From positions 35,970 to 99,969 of the forward strand of contig NZ_DYXC01000084.1 in the NCBI RefSeq assembly GCF_020742345.1: a stretch of DNA of 64,000 bases. Reading direction: 5' to 3'. Of this stretch, positions 43,594-53,057 are shown in pieces. Position numbers and translations under genes: made by a program. Position 1 is the first letter of the stretch. Each line of letters begins with the position of its first letter. Source of the stretch: Enteractinococcus helveticum. Its GTDB lineage: Bacteria; Actinomycetota; Actinomycetes; Actinomycetales; Micrococcaceae. The notes under the pieces were generated by a model. That model did no database searches, was not told where the DNA came from, and saw only the letters and a list, made by a program, of their open reading frames with translations.

Positions 43594-43718
43594 ATGGCTG
43601 CAGTGTAGCCGAGATCCTGGGGCAAACCGATCGGTCACAGCGATATTGGTGATGCCGTGTGCTTTGGTCCCCATAATGCCAGCGAGGCTCTTGACAAAAC
43701 GACCCGTAAGGCAAAGAC

Positions 43719-43759
43719 ATGGCGGGGTCCTCCGCAGGTTATGTGGAGGGCCCCGCCAT
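43719..43759 (-). terminator. Terminator after metNIQ
   Basis: ATGGCGGGGTCCTCC (43719-43733) pairs with GGAGGGCCCCGCCAT (43745-43759), with one T-G pair, in the gap after the metQ stop and upstream of rtcB. Confidence 0.65.
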
Positions 43760-43791
43760 ATGGGGTCTACAATCTCAACGTGCTGGAGTGG

Positions 43792-44637
43792 TTACTGAAG
43801 CTCTTCAGGGATCCACCACAGACCATCATTGTTTTCGTCAAGGTAGGTCTTGAATTCGTCTGAGTGGTAGGCGTCGACGACGGCCTGCGCCCATTCGGTG
43901 TCCTGGTTTTCTTCTTTCACCACGGCTTTCAATACCAAGTGGTCCAGGATATCTTCGGTTTCTAGCGCAGTCGAGGCGTCAATGCCGGCGTTGTACACGA
44001 TGGAGCCGGTCAACACGTAAAAGTCGAAGTCTGGTGCTGCCGATGGGATGGTCAGCGACTTCATTTCGGTCAGTTCCAGATTGTACGGATTGTCGGTGAT
44101 GTCGTCTTGGGTGATATTGCTCGGGTCGGCGTCGTCGTCGATTTCAATCCAGCCGGCTTTTTCTAAGACCAGGTAGCAACGGGCGGCGTTGGCGGCATCA
44201 TCTGGCAGTGCAACGGTTGCACCTTCGGTGACGTCGTCAAGGCTGTCATGGTTTTCGGAATACAGGCCGGCGGGGACCGTTGGGATGGAGGTGATCGCAA
44301 CCAGGTCGCCTTCGTAGTTGTCGTTGAAGTCCTCCATATAAGCGGTGTGTTGTTCTACGTTGAGGTCAACATCGCCGTCATTTAGCGCGATATTAGCGTT
44401 GAGCAGTTCGGAAACTTCTTCCGCGCGGAAGGTCCAGCCGTCTTCTTCCAGGATAGGAATGATGGCATCTTCGAAGAGTTCGGTATAGGGGCCCTGGGAT
44501 TTCGAGTACGAAATTTCGCCACGGTCGCCGGCTTCCTCCTCGGCGGCGGCATCGCCTTCACCTGGTGGGGTGCAGGAGGCCAGTGTCAGGGCCGCGGGTA
44601 GTGCCAGCAGGACACCGAGTTTGGTCAGGTTTTTCAT
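43792..44637 (-). CDS. metQ: Methionine ABC transporter substrate-binding lipoprotein MetQ
   Basis: 281 residues. Signal peptide with lipobox LASC (Cys near residue 22). The mature part has TELFEDAIIPILEEDGWTFR, LNANIALNDGDVDLNVEQHT, then AITSIPTVPAGLYS, all of the NlpA/MetQ family that captures L- or D-methionine. It is last of metN-metI-metQ. Acidic composition of the mature domain is marked, as in other exported proteins in this window. Confidence 0.93.
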   Translation of the reverse strand: MKNLTKLGVLLALPAALTLASCTPPGEGDAAAEEEAGDRGEISYSKSQGPYTELFEDAIIPILEEDGWTFRAEEVSELLNANIALNDGDVDLNVEQHTAYMEDFNDNYEGDLVAITSIPTVPAGLYSENHDSLDDVTEGATVALPDDAANAARCYLVLEKAGWIEIDDDADPSNITQDDITDNPYNLELTEMKSLTIPSAAPDFDFYVLTGSIVYNAGIDASTALETEDILDHLVLKAVVKEENQDTEWAQAVVDAYHSDEFKTYLDENNDGLWWIPEELQ

Positions 44638-44664
44638 TGTTGTACCTCCAAGGGGTAATGAGTG

Positions 44665-45342
44665 TTATTTGGGTTCGCGGAGTCTGCGCGATAGGGCGTT
44701 GCCAAAGGCTTGCATAATTTGGACGAAGACCACCAGGATGACGATCGTGAAAATCATCAGTGGCGTGTTGAATCGTTGGTGACCGTAGGTCAAAGCGAGG
44801 TCCCCGACGCCGCCTCCGCCCCCGTAGCCGGCCATTGCGGTGGCGCCTAAGAGACCGACGATGCTGGTGGTCAGGGAAAGCACGATGGACGGGTATGCCT
44901 CAGGTAGCAGGAAGTGACGGATGATTTGCCAGTTTGTTGCGCCCATGGCCTGCGCGGCTTCGATGACGCCGGGTTTGACTTCCAGCAGGCTTGATTCCAC
45001 CATGCGGGCGATGAACGGGGTGATGTAGATGGTCAGCGGGACCAGGGCAGCTTGGCTACCGATACTTGTGCCCACTACAAACCGGGTAAAGGGAATCAGC
45101 GCGACTAACAGGATGATGAACGGCACACTGCGAGTGATGTTGATAATGAAGTTCAACACGGCATAGATAACGCGGTTTTCAGTTAGTCCGCCTCGGCGGG
45201 TCATGACCAGTAACAGGGCAATGGCTATGCCCAAGACAGAGCCGAAGAGCATGCTCCAGCCCAGCATGTACACTGTTTGTGCACCGGCTAAGAGCAGTTT
45301 TTCCCCACTGACGCCGAAGAAGTCTTGTTCCATGAAGTCCAT
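44665..45342 (-). CDS. metI: Methionine ABC transporter permease MetI
   Basis: 225 residues with five to six helices. NITRSVPFIILLVALIPFTR is the MetI signature, and the cytoplasmic coupling loop is VIEAAQAMGATNWQIIRHFL with LPEAYPSIVLSL. Starts at the last base of the metN stop (TAATG), so translation is coupled to metN. Confidence 0.93.
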   Translation of the reverse strand: MDFMEQDFFGVSGEKLLLAGAQTVYMLGWSMLFGSVLGIAIALLLVMTRRGGLTENRVIYAVLNFIINITRSVPFIILLVALIPFTRFVVGTSIGSQAALVPLTIYITPFIARMVESSLLEVKPGVIEAAQAMGATNWQIIRHFLLPEAYPSIVLSLTTSIVGLLGATAMAGYGGGGGVGDLALTYGHQRFNTPLMIFTIVILVVFVQIMQAFGNALSRRLREPK

Positions 45343-46364
45343 TAGATGCGCACCTGTTCTTTGGTGATCCCAGCGGCATCAATGTGCTGCTCACCAAGTC
45401 CTATGGCCTCGTCGGATCCGATAAGTTGCACGTGGAATAACCCGATCACAGTGTCTTCCAATTGCTCAACGGTGGCGGCCAGAATATGTATTTCAAGCCC
45501 ATTGATCCGATGCAGTTGGGCTAGTAGGACACTCTGGGAGGCTATGCCAACGGAGCGCAGCCGATAGATTCGGGCATTGCGGTTGTCATGTTTGACCAAA
45601 TCCACCACAGCCTCAGGGATCTGATCGTTGATGACAGTTCGGACAAATTCTTGGGTAGTGGCTGATTGAGGATTTCCAAAAACGTCAATCACCGAGCCTT
45701 GTTCCACAACTCGGCCCGCTTCCATCACAGCGACTTTATTGCAAATCCGTTGGACGACCTGCATTTGGTGGGTGATCAGTAAAATTGTCACACCCATCGT
45801 CTGGTTGATCCGTTTCAAAAGTTGCAAGATTGCTTCGGTGGTCTTTGGGTCCAGAGCGCTCGTGGCCTCATCGCACAGGAGAATATCCGGTTCAGTGGCA
45901 AGCGCCCGGGCAATACCGACACGTTGTTTTTGACCACCAGAAAGTTGGCTCACACGCGCGTCACGTTTATCTGACAGCTCCACAATGTCCAGTACTTCTT
46001 CAACTCGACGGGCAATTTCAGCGCGAGACTTGCCTTGCAACATGAGCGGCATGGCGACATTCCGGAAGACGGTTTTGGTCTCTAACAGATTGAACTGTTG
46101 AAATACCATGCCAACATTTCGACGACTGTTGAGCAGCTGTTTTTTGGTCATCGCAGTCACGTCATCCCCGTCAACCAGGATGGTTCCGCTGTCTGGTTCT
46201 TCTAAGCGGTTGACCATGCGGATGAGCGTAGATTTTCCGGCGCCTGAGAATCCGACGATGCCAAATATATCTGATCGTTCAACCTGGACTGACACGTCAA
46301 TGAGCGCGTCAACGCTGCCAAATTTTCCGGAGTAGCTTTTCGACACTGACTCAAGCGTGATCAC
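45342..46364 (-). CDS. metN: Methionine ABC transporter ATPase MetN
   Basis: 340 residues from the GTG at 46364, which has AAGGGGAG just upstream (the frame is open 15 codons further). Walker A GFSGAGKST, Q-loop MVFQQFNLLETKTVFRNVAM, signature LSGGQKQRVGIARALA, Walker B LLCDEATSALD and switch His in LITHQMQV are complete. The C-terminal ~90 residues form the NIL domain that binds methionine and mediates transinhibition. Upstream 46365-46542 has no S-box or T-box I can recognise. Confidence 0.93.
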   Translation of the reverse strand: MITLESVSKSYSGKFGSVDALIDVSVQVERSDIFGIVGFSGAGKSTLIRMVNRLEEPDSGTILVDGDDVTAMTKKQLLNSRRNVGMVFQQFNLLETKTVFRNVAMPLMLQGKSRAEIARRVEEVLDIVELSDKRDARVSQLSGGQKQRVGIARALATEPDILLCDEATSALDPKTTEAILQLLKRINQTMGVTILLITHQMQVVQRICNKVAVMEAGRVVEQGSVIDVFGNPQSATTQEFVRTVINDQIPEAVVDLVKHDNRNARIYRLRSVGIASQSVLLAQLHRINGLEIHILAATVEQLEDTVIGLFHVQLIGSDEAIGLGEQHIDAAGITKEQVRI

Positions 46365-46542
46365 GATGCTCCCCTTGCTAAGTGTGAGTTTCAGGGAGAC
46401 TCTACTCAATGCTGCAATATGTCATATTTGCTAGGACATAATCTGCAATAGAAGGATCGTCTGAGGAGCCAAAACGCGTCAAGCAGAGTGTCGGATAGGG
46501 AATATACGCAGCTGAACCTTAAGAATCACCAGTGCGGGGAGA

Positions 46543-46588
46543 CACGCCAGAGGGCCAACCCTGTTCATCGGCTTGGCCCTCTGGCGTG
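46543..46588 (-). terminator. Terminator after sdaA
   Basis: CACGCCAGAGGGCCAA (46543-46558) and TTGGCCCTCTGGCGTG (46573-46588) are perfect 16-bp complements 15 bases beyond the sdaA stop. On the minus strand it is followed by TCTCCCC and thus lacks a strong T-run. Confidence 0.7.
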
Positions 46589-46602
46589 GTGGCAGTGTTT
46601 GG

Positions 46603-47994
46603 TTAGCACTCCGGACGTGTAACGGCCACGGCCAGTCCCCCTCTGGAGGTTTCTTTGTATTTGTCCATCATGTCAGCACCGGTTTGGCGCATGGTTTCGA
46701 TGGCTTGGTCCAGGCTGACCTTGTGGGTGCCGTCTCCGTGCAGTGCCAGGCGTGCTGCGTTGATCGCTTTGACCGAGGCAATAGCATTGCGTTCGATACA
46801 TGGGATCTGTACGAGCCCGCCCACCGGATCGCAGGTCATCCCGAGGTTATGTTCTAATGCGACTTCGGCGGCGTCTTCGACCTGGGTCGGGGTGCCGCCC
46901 ATGACCGCAGCTAGTCCTGCTGCAGCCATGGCGCAGGCGGAGCCCACTTCACCCTGGCACCCAACTTCAGCACCCGAGATGGAGGCCTGGGTTTTGATGA
47001 TAATGCCGATAGTTCCTGCGGTGAGCATGAACTCGATAATCTTGTCATCGGTCACATCATCTAAGAACCTGGTGTAGTAATGCAGCACCGCTGGGATGAT
47101 CCCTGCTGCCCCGTTGGTTGGTGCGGTGACCACCCGGCCGCCGGAAGCATTTTCCTCGTTGACGGCCAGAGCATACAGGTTGACCCATTCAATACCGCGT
47201 AGGGCATCTTTGGTGTCTCCGGTGCGCTCTGATGCGCCACCTTGGGTGAGTTGCTTATACAGTTTTGGTGCTCGCCGGGCCACCTGCAGACCACCGGGCA
47301 GGGTGGTCTCGGTGCGCTCGATGCCAGACTGTACGCAGTCCTGCATGACCTGCCAGATGCGCAGCAGTTCAGAGCGGATTTCTTCGGGATCGCGCCATTC
47401 GATCTCATTTTCCCAGGTCAATTCGGCAATGGATTTGCCGCTGCGTTTGCACAGTTCCAACAGTTCATTGGCGGTGCCAAACCGGTGGCGTACCTTGCGT
47501 TCGGTAGTCAAGGGTTTGTCGAGTTCGTCCTCGGTCACGACAAACCCACCACCAATCGAATAGGTGATCTCGGAGGCCAGCTCGGCGTCGTCGGCACCAT
47601 ATACCGTGGTTTTCATACCGTTGGGGTGGCCCGGTAAGGATTTCGACAGATGCAAGATGACGTCGTGTGCTCGATCAAAATCAATGGTCTTGGCCCCGGC
47701 CAATTGCAGGGTGGAGGTGGATTGGACCTGGTCGATGATCCCTGCAACCTGATCGGGTTCGATCGTGGCAGGATCATGCCCGGCCAGGCCAAGAATCACC
47801 GCGGTATCGGAGTGATGCCCAATACCGGTGGCCCCCAGTGAACCAAAGAGTTCAACCTTGGCTCGCGTGGTGGCCGCTAGGGTATCGGCGTTGAGACCAT
47901 TGATGAACTGGGCTGCCGCCCGCATGGGGCCAACGGTGTGGGATGATGACGGTCCCAAACCGATAGAAAACATATCCAGCACACTCAGGGCCAT
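46603..47994 (-). CDS. sdaA: L-serine ammonia-lyase (serine dehydratase), single-chain type
   Basis: 463 residues. MALSVLDMFSIGLGPSSSHT and VGPMRAAAQFINGL start the beta domain. The alpha domain has ASGGRVVTAPTNGAAGIIPA, the cluster cysteines in GCQGEVGSACAMAAAG and LGMTCDPVGGLVQIPC. [4Fe-4S]-dependent deamination of serine to pyruvate. It is three bases after soxG, hence the last step of the glycine-serine-pyruvate route encoded by this operon. Confidence 0.96.
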   Translation of the reverse strand: MALSVLDMFSIGLGPSSSHTVGPMRAAAQFINGLNADTLAATTRAKVELFGSLGATGIGHHSDTAVILGLAGHDPATIEPDQVAGIIDQVQSTSTLQLAGAKTIDFDRAHDVILHLSKSLPGHPNGMKTTVYGADDAELASEITYSIGGGFVVTEDELDKPLTTERKVRHRFGTANELLELCKRSGKSIAELTWENEIEWRDPEEIRSELLRIWQVMQDCVQSGIERTETTLPGGLQVARRAPKLYKQLTQGGASERTGDTKDALRGIEWVNLYALAVNEENASGGRVVTAPTNGAAGIIPAVLHYYTRFLDDVTDDKIIEFMLTAGTIGIIIKTQASISGAEVGCQGEVGSACAMAAAGLAAVMGGTPTQVEDAAEVALEHNLGMTCDPVGGLVQIPCIERNAIASVKAINAARLALHGDGTHKVSLDQAIETMRQTGADMMDKYKETSRGGLAVAVTRPEC

Positions 47995-47997
47995 GGG

Positions 47998-48585
47998 TTA
48001 TCCTTTCGAGCCGGAAAACTCCAGCATTGCATCGAGCAACCAGTTGACGACGTGATCAGCAAATGAAATACGCGGCGCCAGCCACCAGGTGTGCTCAGCC
48101 ACCCGCCACAAGATCACCGGGGTCTGGGCAACTTCGGTGACATAGGCTTGATTGACTTGGAAAGCACGCGAGTGCAGATCTAGCGGACAGGACTTGCGCA
48201 GAACCAATTCGGCTGCCTCACCGGAGAGCTCGATAATCGTGCGGTTTGCCGACAGTTCCAACACCTGACCGGAGTTGTCTGCCAGGGTGCGTTCCAGGGT
48301 TTCGGCAAGCTGGGTGTCGGGCTCGTCAATGGCCAGGAATTCATCCGGGGAGAGCCACACCACTGCCGTGGTCGATGAGTCGCCGACGACGTCGCCGACT
48401 TTGGTGGGTAGACCACCAAGTGCTTCAGCCAGTGCGGTATACCCCTGGCTGCCTTCGGTTGCACGAATACCGACCTGGGTGGTGAATGGAATTTCTCGCA
48501 CCGTCACGGCTTCGACGGAGGCATTGCGCATTTCTTCACTTCGAGCGGCAAGTGGTGAACGCCGCAGCTGTTGTACATTAGCCAT
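47998..48585 (-). CDS. soxG: Sarcosine oxidase gamma subunit SoxG
   Basis: 195 residues; ATG at 48585 with AAGGAG nine bases upstream, overlapping the soxA end by eight bases. LRRSPLAARSEEMRNASVEA and VREIPFTTQVGIRA open the protein, VVWLSPDEFLAID and ELSANRTIIELSG follow, and CPLDLHSRAF near the end is family typical. GcvT-like non-catalytic fold, part of the heterotetrameric sarcosine oxidase. The four sox genes are in the standard B-D-A-G order. Confidence 0.93.
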   Translation of the reverse strand: MANVQQLRRSPLAARSEEMRNASVEAVTVREIPFTTQVGIRATEGSQGYTALAEALGGLPTKVGDVVGDSSTTAVVWLSPDEFLAIDEPDTQLAETLERTLADNSGQVLELSANRTIIELSGEAAELVLRKSCPLDLHSRAFQVNQAYVTEVAQTPVILWRVAEHTWWLAPRISFADHVVNWLLDAMLEFSGSKG

Positions 48586-51535
48586 CTCGTCGAGCTCCTT
48601 GGGCATCATAGAGAACTGTTGGTCCGATTTTCATGGTCACAACTTCGCCATCAACCAGGGCCTTGAGGCTTTCACCCACACGGTCAAAACCATTTTTGAT
48701 CAGAGCCAAGCCAAATGTGCGGCCCAGGGCAGGCGAGTTATAGGAGGCGGTTACCCAGCCTTCTTGTGGGACTGGTCCGGCTGCGACATCAATTGGGGTG
48801 TCCATGGCGACCAAAGCTTCACCTTCTACTAACCGGAAGGTTGGATCATCCGGGAGCACCGAGACGAGTTGCTTTCGGTCTTCACGAACATTGTCCGCCC
48901 GGGAGAAGGAACGCTTGCCAATAAAATCTTTGTGCTTGGAAACGATCCATTCCATACCCGCATCCTGTGGGGTTACGGTGCCATCGGTTTCTTGACCGAC
49001 GACGATGAACCCTTTTTCCGCGCGCAATACGTGCATGGTTTCGGTACCATACGGGGTGATGTTGAATTCTGCACCGGCTTGTGCCACGGCTTCCCACACG
49101 GCCATGGCGTAGAAGGATTCCACGGCCAGTTCCCAGGCCAGTTCGCCCGAGAACGAGATACGGCTAGCGCGTACCGGAATACCGGAGGCCAGGGTGATAT
49201 CCCGAAAGGCCATGAACTTGAAGCCTTCGGCGCTGAAATCCTCGTGCGGGGCTAACTTTTGTAGCACGTTACGAGATTTCGGTCCGACAACGGCCACGGT
49301 CGCGTACTGTTCGGTCACCGAGGTGGCAAATACATCGAGTTCTGGCCATTCGGTTTGCAGCCACTCTTCAATCCAGTCCAGCACTTCTGCGGCACCCGAG
49401 GTGGTGGTATGCATGAAGTAGCGGTCTTCGGCCAGGCGCAGTGTCACCCCGTCGTCGAAGATCATGCCGTCTGGTGTACACATCACACCGTAGCGGCCCA
49501 TACCGACTTTGAGTTTGACATAACCGTTGGTGTATATGCGGTTGAGGAACTCGGGCACATCTTGACCGCGCAGTTCGATCTTGCCCAGGGTTGAGCCATC
49601 GAACATGCCCACTGAGTTGCGCACGGCAGCGCATTCCCGGTAGACGGCCTCGTCCATGGTTTCGTGGCCCTGCGGGTAGTAGCGGGCGCGTTTCCACTGG
49701 CCGACGTCTTCAAATACGGCACCGGCGGCCACGTGTGCTGAGTGGATCGGGGTGGTGCGGGCAACTTCAAAGAGTTTGCCGCGACGGCGTCCTGCCAGGG
49801 CGGCGAAACCGACCGGGGTGAATGGGGGTCGGAAGGTCGTCGTCCCAATTTCAGACAAATCTTCTACACCCAGGATGTTGGCCATGACACCGATGGTTGG
49901 GACACCGGAGGTTTTCCCTTGGTCAGCGCCCGTGGCGATCGAGGTGTAGCGTTTGACGTGTTCCACCGAGTACATGCCTGCACCGGTGGAATGCAGGATG
50001 TCGGTGACCGTTTGGTCGCGCTGCAGGTCAACGAAGTGGTTGTCATAATGCTCGGGGGCTTCGCCCGCTGGGGAGGGTACCAACCATAATGGCTGGACCG
50101 GCCCGTATGGGCGCCTAATGGCGCGGGCGGCTTGTGCTTGGGTTTGGTATCCAGCAGCGGTGGCTGCTGCGGCACCGGCTGTGGCACCGGTGGTCAGGGC
50201 CGTGGCGGTGCAGTATTTGCCGCTCAGTGCACCGGCCAGGTGCATGCCGTCAACGGATTCCACGGCGATGAAGCCTTGGAGTTGGGCGTCCCAGTCAATT
50301 CGGCCGTTGCGACCCGAGTGCAGGTGGACCACCGGTGACCAACCACCCGAGACTGCCAGGGTATCGACCTCGAGGCGCTGGGCTTTCGACATATCCAGTG
50401 TGCCGCCGTTGAGTGGGGCAACGGTGACGGCGTTGAGTTCATGATCATCACCGGCGTGGGTGTCGATCACGGCCGAACCGATGAGCACGTTGACGCCTTC
50501 AGAAACGGCTTGCTGGGCGGCTGCCGAGGCGCAGGAGCGGGCATCAATAACGGCGACGATTCCCCCGGTGGCAGCCAGTTCAGACACCATCGGATAGACC
50601 GAATCATTGGTGGTGAATACGGCGATCTGCTGCCCGGCACGCACAGCATAACGGTTCAAGTAAGTGCGCACAGCCGAAGCGAGCATGATGCCGGGACGAT
50701 CGTTATTGGCAAAAACCAGCGGGCGCTCGTGTGCGCCGGTGGCTAGCACAACCTGATTTGCGCGCACATGCCAGATGCGTTCCCGCGAGATACCCTCACC
50801 CGGGTTTTCGTCCAGGTGGTGGGTACGGCGCTGGACGGCGATCGCATAGTTTTCGTCGTAGATACCGCTCACGGTGGTGTCGGTGAGGATGTCGACGTCG
50901 TCGGTGGCAGACAGTTTGGTCACCGTGTCGTTGATCCACTGCGGGGCGGGGACACCGTCGATGACTTCATATGGGGCATCGAGCAGGCTACCGCCTGCCC
51001 ATGGCTTTTCGTCCATGAGCATGACGCGAGCACCAGAAGCGGCGGCGTTGGCGGCGGCAGATAGGCCTGCCGGACCGGCCCCGACCACCAATACATCCGT
51101 GTGGACATGAACGTGGTCGTAGTAAGCCTGATCCTGCGCAGGGTCCAGTGTACCTAATCCTCGAAGCTGCGTTGCTTTTAATCCGTTGGTCACCGGAACA
51201 GTGGTGGAAGTCATCATGGACTCTTCGACGTCGCCGGTGTGGCGTGGCGACAGGTGGACCAGGGAGTTGGGTTCTTCAACTCCGGCGGTGAACACCCCGC
51301 GAGGGCGATTCCAGTACATCGAGTTGGCGGCCGAGCGGGACCCGGTGGCTAGCAGTGCGGAGGCGACCGTATCGCCACGCAGCGCTTGGGTTGGTCTGCC
51401 GTCAATCTCAACGTTGACGGTTGCATTATGGTCAACCAGGGCGTGCGGTGCCTGCTCCGGGCTCAGGCGGTAGGAGTGCTGTGCGGGTTGTTGATCACGC
51501 ATGTGGGTGTCCTGATCTGTGGTGGTGCGTGTCAC
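48578..51535 (-). CDS. soxA: Sarcosine oxidase alpha subunit SoxA
   Basis: 985 residues from the GTG at 51535, preceded by GGAGG and overlapping the soxD stop (GTGA). An N-terminal ferredoxin-like domain (VNVEIDGRPTQALRGDTVAS) is followed by a dinucleotide fold with DVLVVGAGPAGLSAAANAAA (about residue 145) and a second NAD region. The C-terminal ~370 residues are an aminomethyltransferase-like, THF-binding domain (GMFDGSTLGKIELRGQDVPE; SFSGELAWELAV). Binds NAD and delivers the methyl carbon to THF as methylene-THF. Confidence 0.96.
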   Translation of the reverse strand: MTRTTTDQDTHMRDQQPAQHSYRLSPEQAPHALVDHNATVNVEIDGRPTQALRGDTVASALLATGSRSAANSMYWNRPRGVFTAGVEEPNSLVHLSPRHTGDVEESMMTSTTVPVTNGLKATQLRGLGTLDPAQDQAYYDHVHVHTDVLVVGAGPAGLSAAANAAASGARVMLMDEKPWAGGSLLDAPYEVIDGVPAPQWINDTVTKLSATDDVDILTDTTVSGIYDENYAIAVQRRTHHLDENPGEGISRERIWHVRANQVVLATGAHERPLVFANNDRPGIMLASAVRTYLNRYAVRAGQQIAVFTTNDSVYPMVSELAATGGIVAVIDARSCASAAAQQAVSEGVNVLIGSAVIDTHAGDDHELNAVTVAPLNGGTLDMSKAQRLEVDTLAVSGGWSPVVHLHSGRNGRIDWDAQLQGFIAVESVDGMHLAGALSGKYCTATALTTGATAGAAAATAAGYQTQAQAARAIRRPYGPVQPLWLVPSPAGEAPEHYDNHFVDLQRDQTVTDILHSTGAGMYSVEHVKRYTSIATGADQGKTSGVPTIGVMANILGVEDLSEIGTTTFRPPFTPVGFAALAGRRRGKLFEVARTTPIHSAHVAAGAVFEDVGQWKRARYYPQGHETMDEAVYRECAAVRNSVGMFDGSTLGKIELRGQDVPEFLNRIYTNGYVKLKVGMGRYGVMCTPDGMIFDDGVTLRLAEDRYFMHTTTSGAAEVLDWIEEWLQTEWPELDVFATSVTEQYATVAVVGPKSRNVLQKLAPHEDFSAEGFKFMAFRDITLASGIPVRASRISFSGELAWELAVESFYAMAVWEAVAQAGAEFNITPYGTETMHVLRAEKGFIVVGQETDGTVTPQDAGMEWIVSKHKDFIGKRSFSRADNVREDRKQLVSVLPDDPTFRLVEGEALVAMDTPIDVAAGPVPQEGWVTASYNSPALGRTFGLALIKNGFDRVGESLKALVDGEVVTMKIGPTVLYDAQGARRDG

Positions 51536-51822
51536 TTGGTACCTCCTGCGATGTCGGGGCGTGGGGCGCCGACCGGGTAGGTGGCTTTGAACTGATAGGA
51601 GACCGTGTCGCGCACGGCGTTGAACCATTTGCGGCAGCCGCCGGAATGGACCCAGCGTTCAGCGAAATCTCCTTTGGAGTTGTCACGGTAGAACAGGTAT
51701 TCGGCCCATTGCCTATCTGACAGTGCATACGGGTCTTTCGGGTAGGCGACGTGGGCTTCACCGCCGTAGCCGAATTCGGTTTCGTTCCGTGGCCCGCAGT
51801 ACGGGCAATCAATCAGCATCAT
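51532..51822 (-). CDS. soxD: Sarcosine oxidase delta subunit SoxD
   Basis: 96 residues. MMLIDCPYCGPRNETEFGYG opens with the zinc-binding CPYCG, and the later WVHSGGCRKWFNAVRDTVSY supplies His and Cys ligands. Small zinc-containing subunit of the heterotetrameric enzyme. Stop overlaps the soxA start by four bases. Confidence 0.94.
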   Translation of the reverse strand: MMLIDCPYCGPRNETEFGYGGEAHVAYPKDPYALSDRQWAEYLFYRDNSKGDFAERWVHSGGCRKWFNAVRDTVSYQFKATYPVGAPRPDIAGGTK

Positions 51823-51837
51823 GGCAATTGCCTTTCT

Positions 51838-53055
51838 CTAGTGGGCCACGGCTGCGGCGCCGTGTTCATCGATGAGGTGACCGGTTTCGAAGCGCTCGAG
51901 GCTAAACGGTGCGTTGATCTCGTGCGGATCGTCATGGGCGATCGTATGTGCCATCGCGTAGCCGGCCGCCGGGGTGCCCTTGAAGCCACCGGTTCCCCAA
52001 CCACAGTTGACATACAGGCCGTCAACCTCAGTTTTGGAAACGATCGGCGAGGCATCCGGAGTGGTATCCACAATGCCGCCCCAGGTACGCAGCACGTGCG
52101 CGCGGGCGAAGATGGGGAACAGTTCGACGGCGGCGGCCATCTGTTCCTCAATAACATGGAAGGCACCGCGCTGGCCAAAGCCGTTATAAGTGTCGATACC
52201 GGCACCCATGACCAGTTCACCCTTATGCGCTTGAGACACATAAACGTGAATGTGGTTCGACATCACCACGGTTGGGTGGACTGGCTCAAAGAGTTCCGAA
52301 ACCAGTGCCTGCAGTGGGTGCGACTGGATTGGCAGTTTGACCCCGGCCATTTCGGCCAGCTGGGAGGAGTGTCCGGCACCGCACAGGGCAACCTGCCCGG
52401 CGGAGATCTTCCCGCGGGTGGTTTCCACTCCGGTGACGCGACCGTTTTCTACTAGGACGTCGGTGACTTCCGTGTTTTGGATGAGGTCAATTCCGGCAGC
52501 ATCTGCTGAGCGGGCCAGCGCCCAGGCCACGTGGTCGTGCTTGGCGATACCGGCACGCGGCTGGTAGGTTGCCCCCATAATTGGGTAGCGGATGTTATCC
52601 GAGATGTTGATGATCGGACACACTTCTTTGACCTCTTGCGGGGTCAACCATTGCGCATCCACACCGTTGAGCTGGTTGGCTTTGACGCGGCGTACCGAGT
52701 CGCGGACTTCTGAGACGTGGTGCGCCAGGTTCATCACACCGCGCTGAGAGAATAAGAAGTCGTAGTCGAGTTCTTCGGGGAGTTCTTCCCAGAGTTTTAG
52801 CGAGGTCTCATAGATGTTGGCGGATTCGTCCCAGAGGTAATTGGACCGAATAATGGTTGTATTGCGGGCCATATTGCCCCCACCCAGCCAGCCTTTATCG
52901 ATCACGGCAACATTGGTGATGCCGTGGCGGGCAGCCAGATAATGGGCGGTAGCCAAACCGTGGCCACCAGCACCGATGATAAGCACATCGTAGGAGGATT
53001 TAGGTTCCGGGTTGCGCCACAAAAATTCGGGATGTTGTGGGAGAAGTTCTGCCAT
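51838..53055 (-). CDS. soxB: Sarcosine oxidase beta subunit SoxB
   Basis: 405 residues, the catalytic flavoprotein. YDVLIIGAGGHGLATAHYLA is the FAD fold, NMARNTTIIRSNYLWDESAN the family motif, and RAGIAKHDHVAWALARSADA contains a His pair in the region where heterotetrameric enzymes attach FMN covalently. GLYVNCGWGTGGFKGTPAAG is the C-terminal flavin region. Oxidatively demethylates sarcosine to glycine. Two bases separate it from glyA. Confidence 0.96.
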   Translation of the reverse strand: MAELLPQHPEFLWRNPEPKSSYDVLIIGAGGHGLATAHYLAARHGITNVAVIDKGWLGGGNMARNTTIIRSNYLWDESANIYETSLKLWEELPEELDYDFLFSQRGVMNLAHHVSEVRDSVRRVKANQLNGVDAQWLTPQEVKEVCPIINISDNIRYPIMGATYQPRAGIAKHDHVAWALARSADAAGIDLIQNTEVTDVLVENGRVTGVETTRGKISAGQVALCGAGHSSQLAEMAGVKLPIQSHPLQALVSELFEPVHPTVVMSNHIHVYVSQAHKGELVMGAGIDTYNGFGQRGAFHVIEEQMAAAVELFPIFARAHVLRTWGGIVDTTPDASPIVSKTEVDGLYVNCGWGTGGFKGTPAAGYAMAHTIAHDDPHEINAPFSLERFETGHLIDEHGAAAVAH

Positions 53056-53057
53056 GG

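Noticed and set aside
43594..43674. N-terminal extension of RtcB by 27 residues
   Set aside because: The extra residues do not look like RtcB, whose family start matches MERINDQLVSWAS; the upstream segment holds a promoter-like element.
51536..51628. N-terminal extension of SoxA by 31 residues
   Set aside because: It overlaps soxD in another frame and lacks a ribosome site, while GTG at 51535 has GGAGG and the usual GTGA overlap.
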